Positions 18,807 to 27,410 of a stretch of 64,000 nucleotides of DNA are shown here, in pieces. Where the stretch lies: the NCBI GenBank assembly GCA_963718315.1, contig CAVQZC010000013.1:1-64000 (forward strand), written 5' to 3'. The position numbers and the translations under genes are program-made. Numbering within the stretch: position 1 is the first letter of the stretch; every line of letters starts with the position of its first letter. Source of the DNA: CAVQZC01 sp963718315 (GTDB lineage Bacteria; Actinomycetota; Thermoleophilia; Gaiellales; JAICJC01). Under the pieces are notes generated by a model. The model made no database searches and was not told where the DNA came from. It worked only from the letters and a program-made list of their open reading frames with translations.

Positions 18807-20546
18807 CTAGCGGACGGCGGTGCTGTCTGAGGTGACGAACTTGCCGACCAGGTCGTCCAGCTCCGACGCCGTCGCAGACAGCCGGTGGGCGTTGGTCGCC
18901 AGCTCCTCGGCGCTGGCGCTGGTCTCCTCCGCCGACGCCGACACCTCCTGCGTGGTGGCGGTCGTCTGCGTCGTGGCGGTGGCAAGAGCCGCGGTCAGCT
19001 GGCTGATCTGACGGGTCTGCTCGCTGACGTCCTGGATCGCATGGTCGATGGCAGCAAAGGCGTCACGGGTGCGGTCGACCACCTGGCTGCCGTGCTCCGT
19101 GCGCCCGGTCGCCGCTTCGGCCGCCTCGACGGCGCTCGCGGTGTCGGACTGGATCTCGGTGATCAGCTCGCCGATCTGGGCGGCCGCGTCCTGCGACTGC
19201 TCGGCCAGCTTGCGCACCTCCTCGGCGACCACGGCGAACCCGCGGCCCTGCTCGCCGGCCCGGGCCGCCTCGATGGCGGCGTTCAGCGCCAGCAGGTTGG
19301 TCTGGTTCGCGATCGTCGTGATGGTCTCGACGATGCCGCCGATCTGGCCGGACTTGGCGGCCAGCGCCTGGATGGCGCCGCCGACGATCGCCGTCGATTC
19401 GGTGACGGCGCGCATCGCATCGCCTGCCTCCTCGGCTGACGATGCGCCCTGGGCGGAGATGTCCCGCGCCTGCTCGGCCGTCTGCGAGGTCTCGCCGGTA
19501 GCGGCGTTTGCCTGGTCGATCATGTCCGCCTGCTGGCTGGCGCCGAGCGCGACCTCACCGATGCCGAGGGTCGTCTGCTCAACCGCGCGGCTTGCCTGCT
19601 GCGACGTGGTCGCCAGCTCGGCCGAGGTCGCCGCGATCGACCGCGACGCGTTCGCGACCTGGCCGATCGCGTTGTCGAGCTCGCTGCGCATCGCGTTGTA
19701 TGAGTCGATCGACGCGGCGGTCGCATCGCGGATGGCGTTCACCGCCTCGCAGGCGGCGCCGATCTCGGCGCCGTCGTGGTGCTCGATCGGCTGCGTCGTG
19801 CACTCGACGGTGTGGGTCAGGTCGCCCTTCGCCATCGCCTCCAGGCCGGTCCGCAGGTCTGCCACGTCGGAGTGGCGGAGGCTCTGCAGGCGGTCGAGGA
19901 GCGGCGCCAGTCCGCGGGTGACGTAGCGGGTTATCAGGTAGGCCATCAGTCCGCCGACCACCGCCGCGACCACCGCCGCGATCCCGATCAGCCAGTCGGC
20001 CACCTGCTTCGCCGAGTCGAAGTTCGAAACGGCCGCCATCTGCTGCCTGGAGGCGTCCTTGCTGTACGCGTCGGCAGCGCTGGAGAGGTCGTCGGCGTCG
20101 TTGTCGGCCGGGCCGTTGACGAACGCGATCGCGCGCCTCAGATGCCCGCCGCGGATGTCGCCCATCATCGTCTGGTCGGCGGCCAGCACGACGGTGAACG
20201 CCTTGTCGATCTTGGCCAGGTCAGCCTTATCCGTGGGCGTCGTGGACAGCTTTCTCAGGTCGGCAAGACCAGACTTGAACGCCCAGACGTCGCTCTCGTG
20301 GTCGGCCCACGACGAGCCGTTGTTCAGCACGAACCGGGTCTGGGACTCGTGGATGTACGACGAGAGCCCGGCAACGGTCAACGCCGCCCGCTCCTTGGCA
20401 TCAGCGACCCGGGTGATCTGATGGTTCGAGTCGGCCATCCGCGCGGTCGACCAGTAAGCCGTCGCGGCGACCAGTCCGAGCAGTGCGAGCACGACGCCGA
20501 AGCTGGCGAACAGCCTGAAGCGGATGGAGCGCTCGTGGATGCGCAA
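18807..20546 (-). CDS. Methyl-accepting chemotaxis protein
   Basis: 579 residues. An N-terminal helix (about 10-30) and a second (about 187-210) flank a four-helix-bundle periplasmic sensor. A HAMP region follows, then a long coiled-coil signalling domain with the highly conserved tip RGFAVVAEEVRKLAEQSQDAA near residue 430. TTG 20546 is the likely start. Ends convergently with the Rieske gene, 5 bases apart. No che genes are in the window. The location beside the catabolic operon suggests, without proof, a chemoreceptor for a related compound. Confidence 0.93.
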   Translation of the reverse strand: MRIHERSIRFRLFASFGVVLALLGLVAATAYWSTARMADSNHQITRVADAKERAALTVAGLSSYIHESQTRFVLNNGSSWADHESDVWAFKSGLADLRKLSTTPTDKADLAKIDKAFTVVLAADQTMMGDIRGGHLRRAIAFVNGPADNDADDLSSAADAYSKDASRQQMAAVSNFDSAKQVADWLIGIAAVVAAVVGGLMAYLITRYVTRGLAPLLDRLQSLRHSDVADLRTGLEAMAKGDLTHTVECTTQPIEHHDGAEIGAACEAVNAIRDATAASIDSYNAMRSELDNAIGQVANASRSIAATSAELATTSQQASRAVEQTTLGIGEVALGASQQADMIDQANAATGETSQTAEQARDISAQGASSAEEAGDAMRAVTESTAIVGGAIQALAAKSGQIGGIVETITTIANQTNLLALNAAIEAARAGEQGRGFAVVAEEVRKLAEQSQDAAAQIGELITEIQSDTASAVEAAEAATGRTEHGSQVVDRTRDAFAAIDHAIQDVSEQTRQISQLTAALATATTQTTATTQEVSASAEETSASAEELATNAHRLSATASELDDLVGKFVTSDSTAVR

Positions 20547-20648
20547 CGGACTCTCCCGGAAGGGGGTACAGCACCCGGTTCCGGGCGCTCGAGAAGACGG
20601 TCCGCGTAGTCGTCGCCAAGACTGGAAAATTTAGCGACAGTGGGACGC

Positions 20649-20676
20649 TTGACAAATCTGGCAATTTCTCTAGATT
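20649..20676 (+). promoter_or_regulatory. Sigma-70-type promoter of the third permease
   Basis: TTGACA at 20649-20654, 16-bp spacer, TAGATT at 20671-20676, about 30 bases before the GGAGG ribosome binding site of the gene starting at 20711. Confidence 0.6.
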
Positions 20677-20710
20677 CAAGCTCCCTCTACCGCCACCGAC
20701 GGAGGACCGC

Positions 20711-22456
20711 ATGTCAGACAGCGACGCGCCAGCCGCCCCGCAGACGAGCGGCACCAGCAAGCTCTTCATCCGCCAGTCGTCGGGACTTGTTCGTGATGTC
20801 AGCGTCACGAATGCGCTCTTCTTCAACGTGGCGGCATTCGTCGGCGTCGGTTTGACGCTGTACCCCGCGTTCTACTCGCTGGCCTTCGTGCCGGTCTGGA
20901 CGTACGCCGGCATCTCCGAGTACGCCTGGGCAGCCATCGTCTCCGGCCTGTTCTTCATCCTGCTCTCGCTGATCTTCGCGTCGCTGACCTCCGTGATGCC
21001 GCGCTCCGGCGGCGACTACGTCTTCACGACCCGCATCTGTGGGCCCTTCCTGGGCTGGCTCGAGTCGTGGACGCTGGTGATCGCCTCGATCGCGATCATG
21101 GCCTTCGAGGTCCCGCTGGTGCTCAGGAACCTCCAGATAACAGGGCGCATCATCGGGATAGGGCACGGCGGCCATTTCTGGAACAACGCCAACAACTGGT
21201 TCACCAACTCGACCGGCCTCATCACCGGATGGCAGGGCTTTATCTGGTCTCTCGTCGTGCTGGCCGTGATCACCTTCATCGTTCTGCTCCCCACGCGTCG
21301 GTTCCACAAGGTGGTCACCACGCTGGCATTGATCGGGGTCGCCAGCTTCGTGCTGATGTTCATCTTCGGCCTGCTGGCCACCAGCAAGTCCGACTTCGTC
21401 CGCAACCTGCCGCACTACAACAACGGTGTCGGTGCGGCGAAGGTCGCCGCATCGGGCAGCGCGATTCTGCCCGGCGCAACGAACAACTTCGTCGGCGATC
21501 TGTTCTCGCACACGGTCTTCCCGTTCATGCTGGGCATCGTGTTCCTGCAGTTCATCGGATACCAGTACTCGGCATACATCTCCGGCGAGGTGCGCGGCAA
21601 CGTCAAGCGCGGCGTGATGGCGGCGCTGCTCGGAGCGCTGGCAATCGGCGTGCTCTGCAACTCGCTGTACGTCGACGCGATCTCAAAGCACCTCGGCTTC
21701 AACACCAACGTGTCGTGGGGCTTCAACTACTGGGGCGGCGTGACGTCGACGCCTCTGCCGCTCGGCCAGCCGAACTCGATGCCGCTGCTGGCCGTGATCG
21801 CCAACCACGGGCTGTGGCCGCTGTGGGCGGTGATCAGCTTCGCCGGCGCCATCTTCCCGCTGCTCCTGTGCCCGGTGTACATCAACTTCATCAGCCGTAT
21901 GGGGCTCGCGTGGAGCCTCGACCGGCAGCTGCCGGAGTGGTTCGGCGAGGTCAACGAGCGCATGCGCGCGCCGCTGAACGCGATCATCGCAACGCTGGGG
22001 ATCACGGCCCTGTTCCTGCTGCTCCAGAACTTCGCCCTGCTGCCGCACTCGATCGCACCGCCTTCCGGCAAGCTGAACCTGGTTGCGACGCTCTGGTTCT
22101 CGATCTTCATGGCGGCGCTGACCTGGATCATGCCGGGGGTGAACGCGATCCTCGTCGGAATCAGACGCAAAGACCTGGTGGTCAATGCTCCCTACCGCAG
22201 GGCCCTGCCGTGGATCGGACTCGTCTGGCTCCTGTTCCCGGCATGGATCTACTGGTGGGCTGGAATCAAGCCGATCTGGGATAACGTCACCGGCAGCGGG
22301 TCGGGCACGGGCCTCGACTACCTGAACAACTCGGGCATCACCGGGACGCTCGTGTTCGTCGCGATCGGCCTCGTGATCTACGTCGTGATGGCGGTGGTTC
22401 GCCGCAACTCGGGCGTCGACCAGAAAATGCTATTCGCCGAGATTCCACCGGACTGA
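20711..22456 (+). CDS. APC-family amino acid permease
   Basis: 581 residues in one intact frame, with about 12-13 hydrophobic segments. Starts at ATG 20711 after CGGAGGACCGC. Helix 1 begins near residue 37 (ALFFNVAAFVGVGLTLYP) and the MPRSGGDYVF loop near residue 98 is the standard APC post-helix-2 signature. FIGYQYSAYISGEVRG corresponds to helix 6 and the following loop. Third APC permease within 22 kb; substrate unassigned. It diverges from the chemoreceptor gene. Confidence 0.88.
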   Translation: MSDSDAPAAPQTSGTSKLFIRQSSGLVRDVSVTNALFFNVAAFVGVGLTLYPAFYSLAFVPVWTYAGISEYAWAAIVSGLFFILLSLIFASLTSVMPRSGGDYVFTTRICGPFLGWLESWTLVIASIAIMAFEVPLVLRNLQITGRIIGIGHGGHFWNNANNWFTNSTGLITGWQGFIWSLVVLAVITFIVLLPTRRFHKVVTTLALIGVASFVLMFIFGLLATSKSDFVRNLPHYNNGVGAAKVAASGSAILPGATNNFVGDLFSHTVFPFMLGIVFLQFIGYQYSAYISGEVRGNVKRGVMAALLGALAIGVLCNSLYVDAISKHLGFNTNVSWGFNYWGGVTSTPLPLGQPNSMPLLAVIANHGLWPLWAVISFAGAIFPLLLCPVYINFISRMGLAWSLDRQLPEWFGEVNERMRAPLNAIIATLGITALFLLLQNFALLPHSIAPPSGKLNLVATLWFSIFMAALTWIMPGVNAILVGIRRKDLVVNAPYRRALPWIGLVWLLFPAWIYWWAGIKPIWDNVTGSGSGTGLDYLNNSGITGTLVFVAIGLVIYVVMAVVRRNSGVDQKMLFAEIPPD

Positions 22457-22468
22457 GTCCCAGCCCTC

Positions 22469-23428
22469 TTGGCAGACACTCGAATCTACGTCGCCAGCGA
22501 CTTCCACGCCGCCGAGAAGGCGTGGCGGAAGTACCTGAACGCAATCAAGCTGAACGTGTACAAGGCGGATATCGCCTTGCTGGCCGGAGACCTGACCGGC
22601 AAGGCGATCGTCCCCATCGTTCGGAGCAACGGCGGCTACGACACGGAGCTGTTCGGCGTCCACCGGACGGCCAAGAACGACGAGGAGCTGGTCAGGCTCG
22701 AGCGCGACATCGCCGACGTGGGCTACTACTCGTTCGTCTCCACCCGGGAGGACGCCGATCGGCTGGTGGGCGACCCGGAGGAGCGCGACGCGCTGCTTCA
22801 CCGGCTGATGAACGAGCGCGTGCAGGCATGGATGGAGCTCGCCACCGAGCGGCTCGCCGACTCCCCGGTTCCGCTTTACCTGATCCCCGGCAACGACGAC
22901 GACTTCGGGATCGACCCGATCCTCGACCGGCCGGGCTACGCGCCGGTGAACGCGGATGGCAAGGTGCTGGACATGCCGGGCGGACTCCAGCTGCTGTCGT
23001 ACGGGTGGTCGAACAACACCCCATGGAACACGCCCCGCGAGGTGACCGAGGACGAGCTCTACGAGCGGCTCGACGCGCTGGCCCAGCAGGTCGCAGACCC
23101 CAGCCGGGCGGTCTTCATGATCCACGTGCCGCCCTATGACTCGGGCCTCGACACCGCACCCATCCTGGACGAGAACCTGCGGCCGACGGTGTCGGCCGGT
23201 GACGTGCTGCGTGGCCCGGTCGGATCGACGGCGGTGCGCCGGCTGATCGAGACCTACCAGCCGCTGCTCGGCGTCCACGGCCACATCCACGAGTCGGGCG
23301 GCGAGCGGCGGATCGGCAAGACGGTGTGCATCAACCCGGGGAGCGAGGCCAACCACGGCATCCTCCGCGGGTTCCTCGTCGACGTCGGCGGCGCAGGTGT
23401 GGAGCGTGTCCAGCGCGTGGAGGGCTGA
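22469..23428 (+). CDS. Calcineurin-like metallophosphoesterase
   Basis: 319 residues from TTG 22469. All five dimetal motifs are seen: DFH (SDFHAAEK, residues 10-12), GDLTG (near 41), GNDDD (near 140), H in MIHVPPYDSG, and GHIHE near the C-terminus. It could hydrolyse phosphomonoesters, diesters or nucleotides. Its stop overlaps the next start (TGATG), making a translationally coupled pair with the nucleotidyltransferase-like gene. No signal peptide, so cytoplasmic. Confidence 0.85.
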   Translation: MADTRIYVASDFHAAEKAWRKYLNAIKLNVYKADIALLAGDLTGKAIVPIVRSNGGYDTELFGVHRTAKNDEELVRLERDIADVGYYSFVSTREDADRLVGDPEERDALLHRLMNERVQAWMELATERLADSPVPLYLIPGNDDDFGIDPILDRPGYAPVNADGKVLDMPGGLQLLSYGWSNNTPWNTPREVTEDELYERLDALAQQVADPSRAVFMIHVPPYDSGLDTAPILDENLRPTVSAGDVLRGPVGSTAVRRLIETYQPLLGVHGHIHESGGERRIGKTVCINPGSEANHGILRGFLVDVGGAGVERVQRVEG

Positions 23429-24184
23429 TGTCGGCGAACAACGGCCCCCTGCCTGACATCATCGCCGAGGCACGGCGTGTTCTCGCGGCCGCCTACGAGC
23501 GAGGATGTCCTCGTCCGCCTGATCGGCGGCCTGGCGGTGTGGGAGCACACCGACCCGCTGCACCCCGCTCTGGTTCGCACCTACAAGGACATCGACCTGG
23601 CGACGGTCAAGAAGCAGAGTCGTCAGGTGTCGGAGCTGATGACCGGGCTCGGCTACGAGCCCGCCAAGGAGTTCAACGCGCTCAACGGGAGCAAGCGCCT
23701 GCTGTTCTACGACGTGCCCAACGAGCGCCAGGTCGACGTCTTCGTGGGCAGCTTCGAGATGTGCCACGCGATCCCGATCACCGAACGGCTGGCGCTGGAG
23801 CGGGAGACGATCCCGCTCGCCGAGCTGCTGCTGACCAAGCTCCAGGTCGTGGAGCTGAACGAGAAGGATCTGCGCGACATCGTCGCTCTGCTCCACCACC
23901 ACGAGGTCGGCGAGAGCGACGACGACACCATCAACTCCGCCTTCATCGCGTCACTGACCTCGCAGGACTGGGGCCTCTGGCGCACGGTCAAGATGAACCT
24001 CGAGCGATTGCACCAGGGGGTCGCAGGTCTCGGCCTCAGCCCCGAGGAACAGCGAGACGTGCTGGCCAAGGCCGACGCCCTCTGGGCGCGGATCGAGCAG
24101 GAGCCGAAGTCGGGCCGCTGGAAGATGCGCGACCGCATCGGCGACCGCAAGCGCTGGTACGAGCAGCCCGACGAAGTCGCCTGA
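23428..24184 (+). CDS. Nucleotidyltransferase-fold protein (one frameshift)
   Basis: About 252 residues. After a frame break near 23505 the sequence shows the pol-beta-type nucleotidyltransferase pattern: LIGGLAVW (GG motif), KDIDLAT (Dx[D/E]-like acidic pair) and a third acidic strand QVDVFVG. This resembles the AbiEii/MNT-like nucleotidyltransferases, but no family is certain. The C-terminal half is helical and charged. Coupled to the phosphoesterase by the TGATG overlap, suggesting opposing transfer and removal of a nucleotide on a shared target (inference). Confidence 0.65.
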
Positions 24185-24203
24185 CCGGGCTAGCCCGGTC
24201 AGG
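24180..24203. terminator. Perfect 24-bp palindrome after the nucleotidyltransferase gene
   Basis: CCTGACCGGGCTAGCCCGGTCAGG is a loop-less perfect palindrome that includes the TGA stop at 24182-24184. It lies between convergent genes and would form a hairpin in either transcript, so a bidirectional terminator is likely. Confidence 0.5.
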
Positions 24204-24244
24204 GCCTGGGCACGAACTGCTCACCCGGCGATCTGAGCGGTCGC

Positions 24245-25672
24245 TCAGGCAGTCTGCTTGGCGGTGATCGTGTCCAGCGTCGCCCCGCAACTGCCGGCCG
24301 AGAGGTTCTGGAACCCGAGCGTGGCGGCGCCTGCCGCCCCGGCCACCTTCACCGACTTGCCGACCCACCCGAGGTCCCCGTCGGTATGGCCGGTGGTGTC
24401 GAAGCTGAACGTCTTCACCGACACACCGTTCCAGACCACCGCAATCTGCACGGTTTGCGCACCACAGTCCGGGTTGCCGGCCAGCTTGAACGCGATCTTG
24501 TACGTCCCCGAGGTGGGCAGGGTGAGCGCCTCCTGGATCGCCCCCGGCGCGTTGCCGGCCAGGTCCAGCGACTGGCTGCCCGCGGCCGGCGGCCAGTACG
24601 AGTCTGTCACCACATCGACCGAGCCTGCCGTCACCTGCCACGGGCCGATCTTCTGCGGCGCCGCGACCGTGCGGACCGGAACCTGGCTGACCGGCTTCTC
24701 GAATCCGCCGTTCTTGATCACGTTCGCGGCAGGGCGGTAGGTAATGACGACCCGACCAGTGGAGTCGGTCCAGGGCGCGCCGGGGTAGCCATCCAGGATC
24801 ACGGGGGACGTCGCGGACGGATCGACGAAGCTCGATCCACCACCGCCGCCACCACCCGCGCCGATCTGGTTGCTGCAGGCGCGTCCGGACCCCGCGCCGC
24901 TCCCAGCGCCGCCGCCACCGGCGTATCCGCCGCCGCCTCCACCACCAGACGTACGGGTCGTGCCGCCGGCTCCTCCGAATCCGGCGGATGTCCCGGCGCT
25001 CGGCGACTGCCCGGCGCTGCCCATGGCGCCCGGTAGGCCGGTGGTGCAGAGAAACGTATTCAGCACCTTTCCGGCAGCGCCTCCGGCTCCGGGGATCGCG
25101 CTGCCGCCGGCTCCACCACCCCCGCCGCCGCCGGCGTACATGGTGCTCCCGCCGTTCCCACCGATCGCAGCTGCATAGCCGCCGTATCCGCCAACCGTCC
25201 CGTTCACGCCCGCTCCGGCGCCACCTCCCGCTCCAGCGACGACCAACACCGAGCCGGCCGAGACCGACGACGAACCGCCCCCACCACCGGCTGGAAAGAG
25301 CCCGGCACCCGAGCCCCCGTCCGGCCAGCCGCCCTGTCCGGCGTTCGCGGTGTCAGATCCGGAGAAACCAGCCTGGCCCACCTTGATAGTCAGTGTCTGT
25401 GCGTCCAGCGAGGTTCCGAACACGCCGGTCGCCTCTGCACCGTTACCACCCGGCGCGCTTCCGCTACCGCCCGGAGCGCCGTCAGCCAGAATGGTGACGA
25501 TCGTGGCGCCGGCTGGGATCGTCACCTGGGACGGACTGCCGGTCGTGGTGTACGTGCAGGTCACCACGCCCCCCGCCTGCACGCAGCCCGGCGGAACCGC
25601 CGCTCCAGCTCCGCCACCGAAGGCCACCGTGAACGTGACGGTCAGACCGACCACACCAAGCCCCCTCAACAT
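24245..25672 (-). CDS. Secreted glycine-rich protein with C-terminal DUF642-like domain
   Basis: 475 residues from ATG 25672. An N-terminal signal peptide (LGVVGLTVTFTVAFGGGAGAA) is followed by a beta-rich stretch, then about 200 residues of Gly-rich low-complexity sequence with runs of up to eight Gly, resembling the bacterial glycine-rich domain. The C-terminal 160 residues begin NGGFEKP and contain GPWQVTAGSVDVV and AGSQSLDLAGN, the pattern of DUF642/choice-of-anchor domains that bind polysaccharide. Likely an extracellular surface or adhesion protein. The upstream in-frame GTG/ATG candidates lack a signal-peptide-compatible start. Confidence 0.75.
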   Translation of the reverse strand: MLRGLGVVGLTVTFTVAFGGGAGAAVPPGCVQAGGVVTCTYTTTGSPSQVTIPAGATIVTILADGAPGGSGSAPGGNGAEATGVFGTSLDAQTLTIKVGQAGFSGSDTANAGQGGWPDGGSGAGLFPAGGGGGSSSVSAGSVLVVAGAGGGAGAGVNGTVGGYGGYAAAIGGNGGSTMYAGGGGGGGAGGSAIPGAGGAAGKVLNTFLCTTGLPGAMGSAGQSPSAGTSAGFGGAGGTTRTSGGGGGGGYAGGGGAGSGAGSGRACSNQIGAGGGGGGGSSFVDPSATSPVILDGYPGAPWTDSTGRVVITYRPAANVIKNGGFEKPVSQVPVRTVAAPQKIGPWQVTAGSVDVVTDSYWPPAAGSQSLDLAGNAPGAIQEALTLPTSGTYKIAFKLAGNPDCGAQTVQIAVVWNGVSVKTFSFDTTGHTDGDLGWVGKSVKVAGAAGAATLGFQNLSAGSCGATLDTITAKQTA

Positions 25673-25841
25673 GCACGCGACACTATGTAACTCCGCGCCT
25701 GAGGTCAATCATCCGGGCAGGAACTCTGGAGCCTGACTCGAAGTCAGGAATTACAAAGCCCGAACTTGGAGCCAATGCTCTGCTCGCATCCGTTGCCGAA
25801 AACGAGATGTGGGAGTGCAGTACAACAAGGTGGGGTGAGTC

Positions 25842-26012
25842 ATGGAGCACAGGGCGCAGGTGCGTTACGCACGACACGAAGGCTGGGTCACGGTCGGCGT
25901 CTGCAACTCGCCGGGAGCGGCAGCCCGTATGGCCGCTCAGGCGTGGTGTGACCGGGCGGACGCCCGCGGGCGGCTGCCCGAACGCGTCCGGATCGCCCGG
26001 ACACTCACATAG
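25842..26012 (+). CDS. Small hypothetical protein (56 aa)
   Basis: Short ORF from ATG 25842, preceded by AAGGTGGGGTGA. It begins MEHRAQVRYARHEGWVTVGVCN and continues into a basic helix rich in Arg and Ala. Codon use looks coding (G/C third positions). Nothing is recognised. It lies in the 440-base gap between the glycine-rich protein and the GST; the rest of that gap shows only a short hairpin around 25727-25743. Confidence 0.4.
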   Translation: MEHRAQVRYARHEGWVTVGVCNSPGAAARMAAQAWCDRADARGRLPERVRIARTLT

Positions 26013-26150
26013 CGATTGCGGGGGGCGGATGGTCGCCGCGTGCGGTAGACACGCGCGGCGGCCATTCGGGGATGCCGTCGCGGAGCCGCCCCAACTCGTA
26101 GGGCACCACCACCGCCGCCACTCCACCCATCGGGCGATCATAATCGGCGG

Positions 26151-26792
26151 GTGAAGCTCTACTACGTCCCCGGTTCGGCGGCCATGGCCGCGATGGCGGC
26201 ACTCGAGGAGGCCGGAGCCGACTACGAGGCGGTGCCGGTCGTCCGCGAGGACGGCCGCACGATCTCCCCACCCGACTACCGGCGGATCAGCCCGCACGGC
26301 AGGGTCCCCGCCCTGGTCGACGGAGACATCGCCCTTCACGAGTCAGCTGCAATCGTCCTGCACGTCGGCGAGCGGTTTCCAGCGTCCGGGCTGCTGCCCC
26401 CGGTGGGCACACCGGAGCGCTCAGACCTCTACCGCTGGCTGATGTACCTGACCAACACCCTCCAGGCGACGTTCATGTGGTGGTTCTATCCGGAGCGCGT
26501 CGTCGGTTCGGACGAGGCCACCGCCGCAGCGATCGTCGCCGGTTCGGAGCGGCAGCTGAACGAGATGTTCGACTGGATCGACGCCAGCCTGGAGCCGGGC
26601 TCCTACCTGCTCGGCGAGCGGTTCAGCGGCGCCGACCTGTACCTCCACATGCTCACCCGCTGGGGCCGTAACCTCGACCGCAAGGCCTGGACGCTGCCGG
26701 CACTGGGCGACCACTACCGCCGGCTCTCGGAGCGGCCTTCGGTGGCCCGGATGATGGAGCGCCAGGGCATCGAGGCCTACCCCAAAGGCTGA
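26151..26792 (+). CDS. Glutathione S-transferase-like protein
   Basis: 213 residues, GTG start. The N-terminal thioredoxin-like domain begins KLYYVPGSAAM and contains RVPALVDGDIALHESAAIV, with the cis-Pro (VPAL) and the ES pair that binds the gamma-glutamyl part of glutathione. The C-terminal helical domain carries GERFSGADLYL, the N-capping box of GSTs. Actinobacteria often lack glutathione, so the thiol substrate may differ. Confidence 0.87.
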   Translation: MKLYYVPGSAAMAAMAALEEAGADYEAVPVVREDGRTISPPDYRRISPHGRVPALVDGDIALHESAAIVLHVGERFPASGLLPPVGTPERSDLYRWLMYLTNTLQATFMWWFYPERVVGSDEATAAAIVAGSERQLNEMFDWIDASLEPGSYLLGERFSGADLYLHMLTRWGRNLDRKAWTLPALGDHYRRLSERPSVARMMERQGIEAYPKG

Positions 26793-26864
26793 TTCCCTAC
26801 AAAAAACTCGCAAAATGCGGACATGCAGGTTGCGGGCCTGGGACGCCCCAAATAGTGTGCCCCC

Positions 26865-26970
26865 AACGCCGCTGAGGCGGGCCTAGCAGGAACAAGACGG
26901 GCAGAGAGGTTGGGGGTCAAACCCCGGTCACTCGGCCCGGCTTCTCCAGCCGGAAGGTCTCAGCGGCGTT
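26865..26970. ncRNA. Possible structured RNA bounded by a 12-bp terminal inverted repeat
   Basis: Perfect 12-bp outer stem (26865-26876 with 26959-26970) encloses a 6-bp helix (26878-26883 with 26934-26939), a GGGGT-CAA-ACCCC hairpin around 26912-26927 and an alternative CCGGC-loop-GCCGG hairpin at 26938-26954. Total about 106 nt, in a non-coding gap. I do not recognise a known Rfam class; strand cannot be decided. It lies downstream of the Mop gene and of the GST gene. It could be a small RNA or a bidirectional 3'-end structure. Confidence 0.45.
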
Positions 26971-27039
26971 ACTTCTGGTCCGATGCCGTCAGGCACGCGC
27001 GGTCGGTGAGTTCGCCGCCATCGGCCTGGTCGAGGCCGG

Positions 27040-27252
27040 CTATTCGAAGTCGGTCGCCAGCATCACGTCGGACGCCTTGATCAGCGCCGTCACGCGACTG
27101 CCCTCGCTGAGGCCGAGCTCCTCGACGGCCTCGCGGGTGATCGACGAGACGATCTGCTGCCCGCCGCAGTCGATGTGGACGGTGGCGACAGCCTCGCCCT
27201 TGGCCACTCCGGTGACGGTGCCTGTAAGTCGGTTACGGGTGCTCAGCTTCAT
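27040..27252 (-). CDS. Mop-type molybdate/molybdopterin-binding protein (TOBE domain)
   Basis: 70 residues, a single TOBE/Mop domain: TRNRLTGTVTGVAKGEAVATVHID followed by SSITREAVEELGLSEGSRVTALIKASDVMLA. Such molbindins bind molybdate or tungstate as oligomers in the cytoplasm. ATG 27252 is preceded by GGAGGGCATCC; upstream in-frame starts are rejected. No modABC transporter lies next to it. Confidence 0.9.
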   Translation of the reverse strand: MKLSTRNRLTGTVTGVAKGEAVATVHIDCGGQQIVSSITREAVEELGLSEGSRVTALIKASDVMLATDFE

Positions 27253-27304
27253 GGATGCCCTCCGTTGCGTGGTCGGGCGCAGAATACTGGTCGTCGGCAC
27301 GCTA

Positions 27305-27373
27305 GCACATATGCAACACCCAGGTAGAGATCAAGACTACGCAGTAGCCACCTAGGCACGTTGCACATCGTGC
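27305..27373. repeat. Imperfect inverted repeat in a divergent promoter region
   Basis: GCACATATGCAAC (27305-27317) is repeated in inverse form with one extra base at 27360-27373, between the divergent Mop and NhaA genes. It could be a long hairpin or a pair of operator half-sites. Confidence 0.35.
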
Positions 27374-27410
27374 CCGGACTCTGCTGGACGCGGCGCGCAT
27401 ACTACCCGGC

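Noticed and set aside
26878..26905. Guanidine-III riboswitch suggested by CAGGAACAAGACGG
   Set aside because: The pseudoknot partner needed for that small riboswitch is not present and no guanidine-related gene follows.
26880..26960. tRNA or SRP RNA at the structured element
   Set aside because: The T-arm-like hairpin has no canonical TTCGA loop and no acceptor/anticodon layout; the SRP GGAA-tetraloop and symmetric-loop motif are absent.
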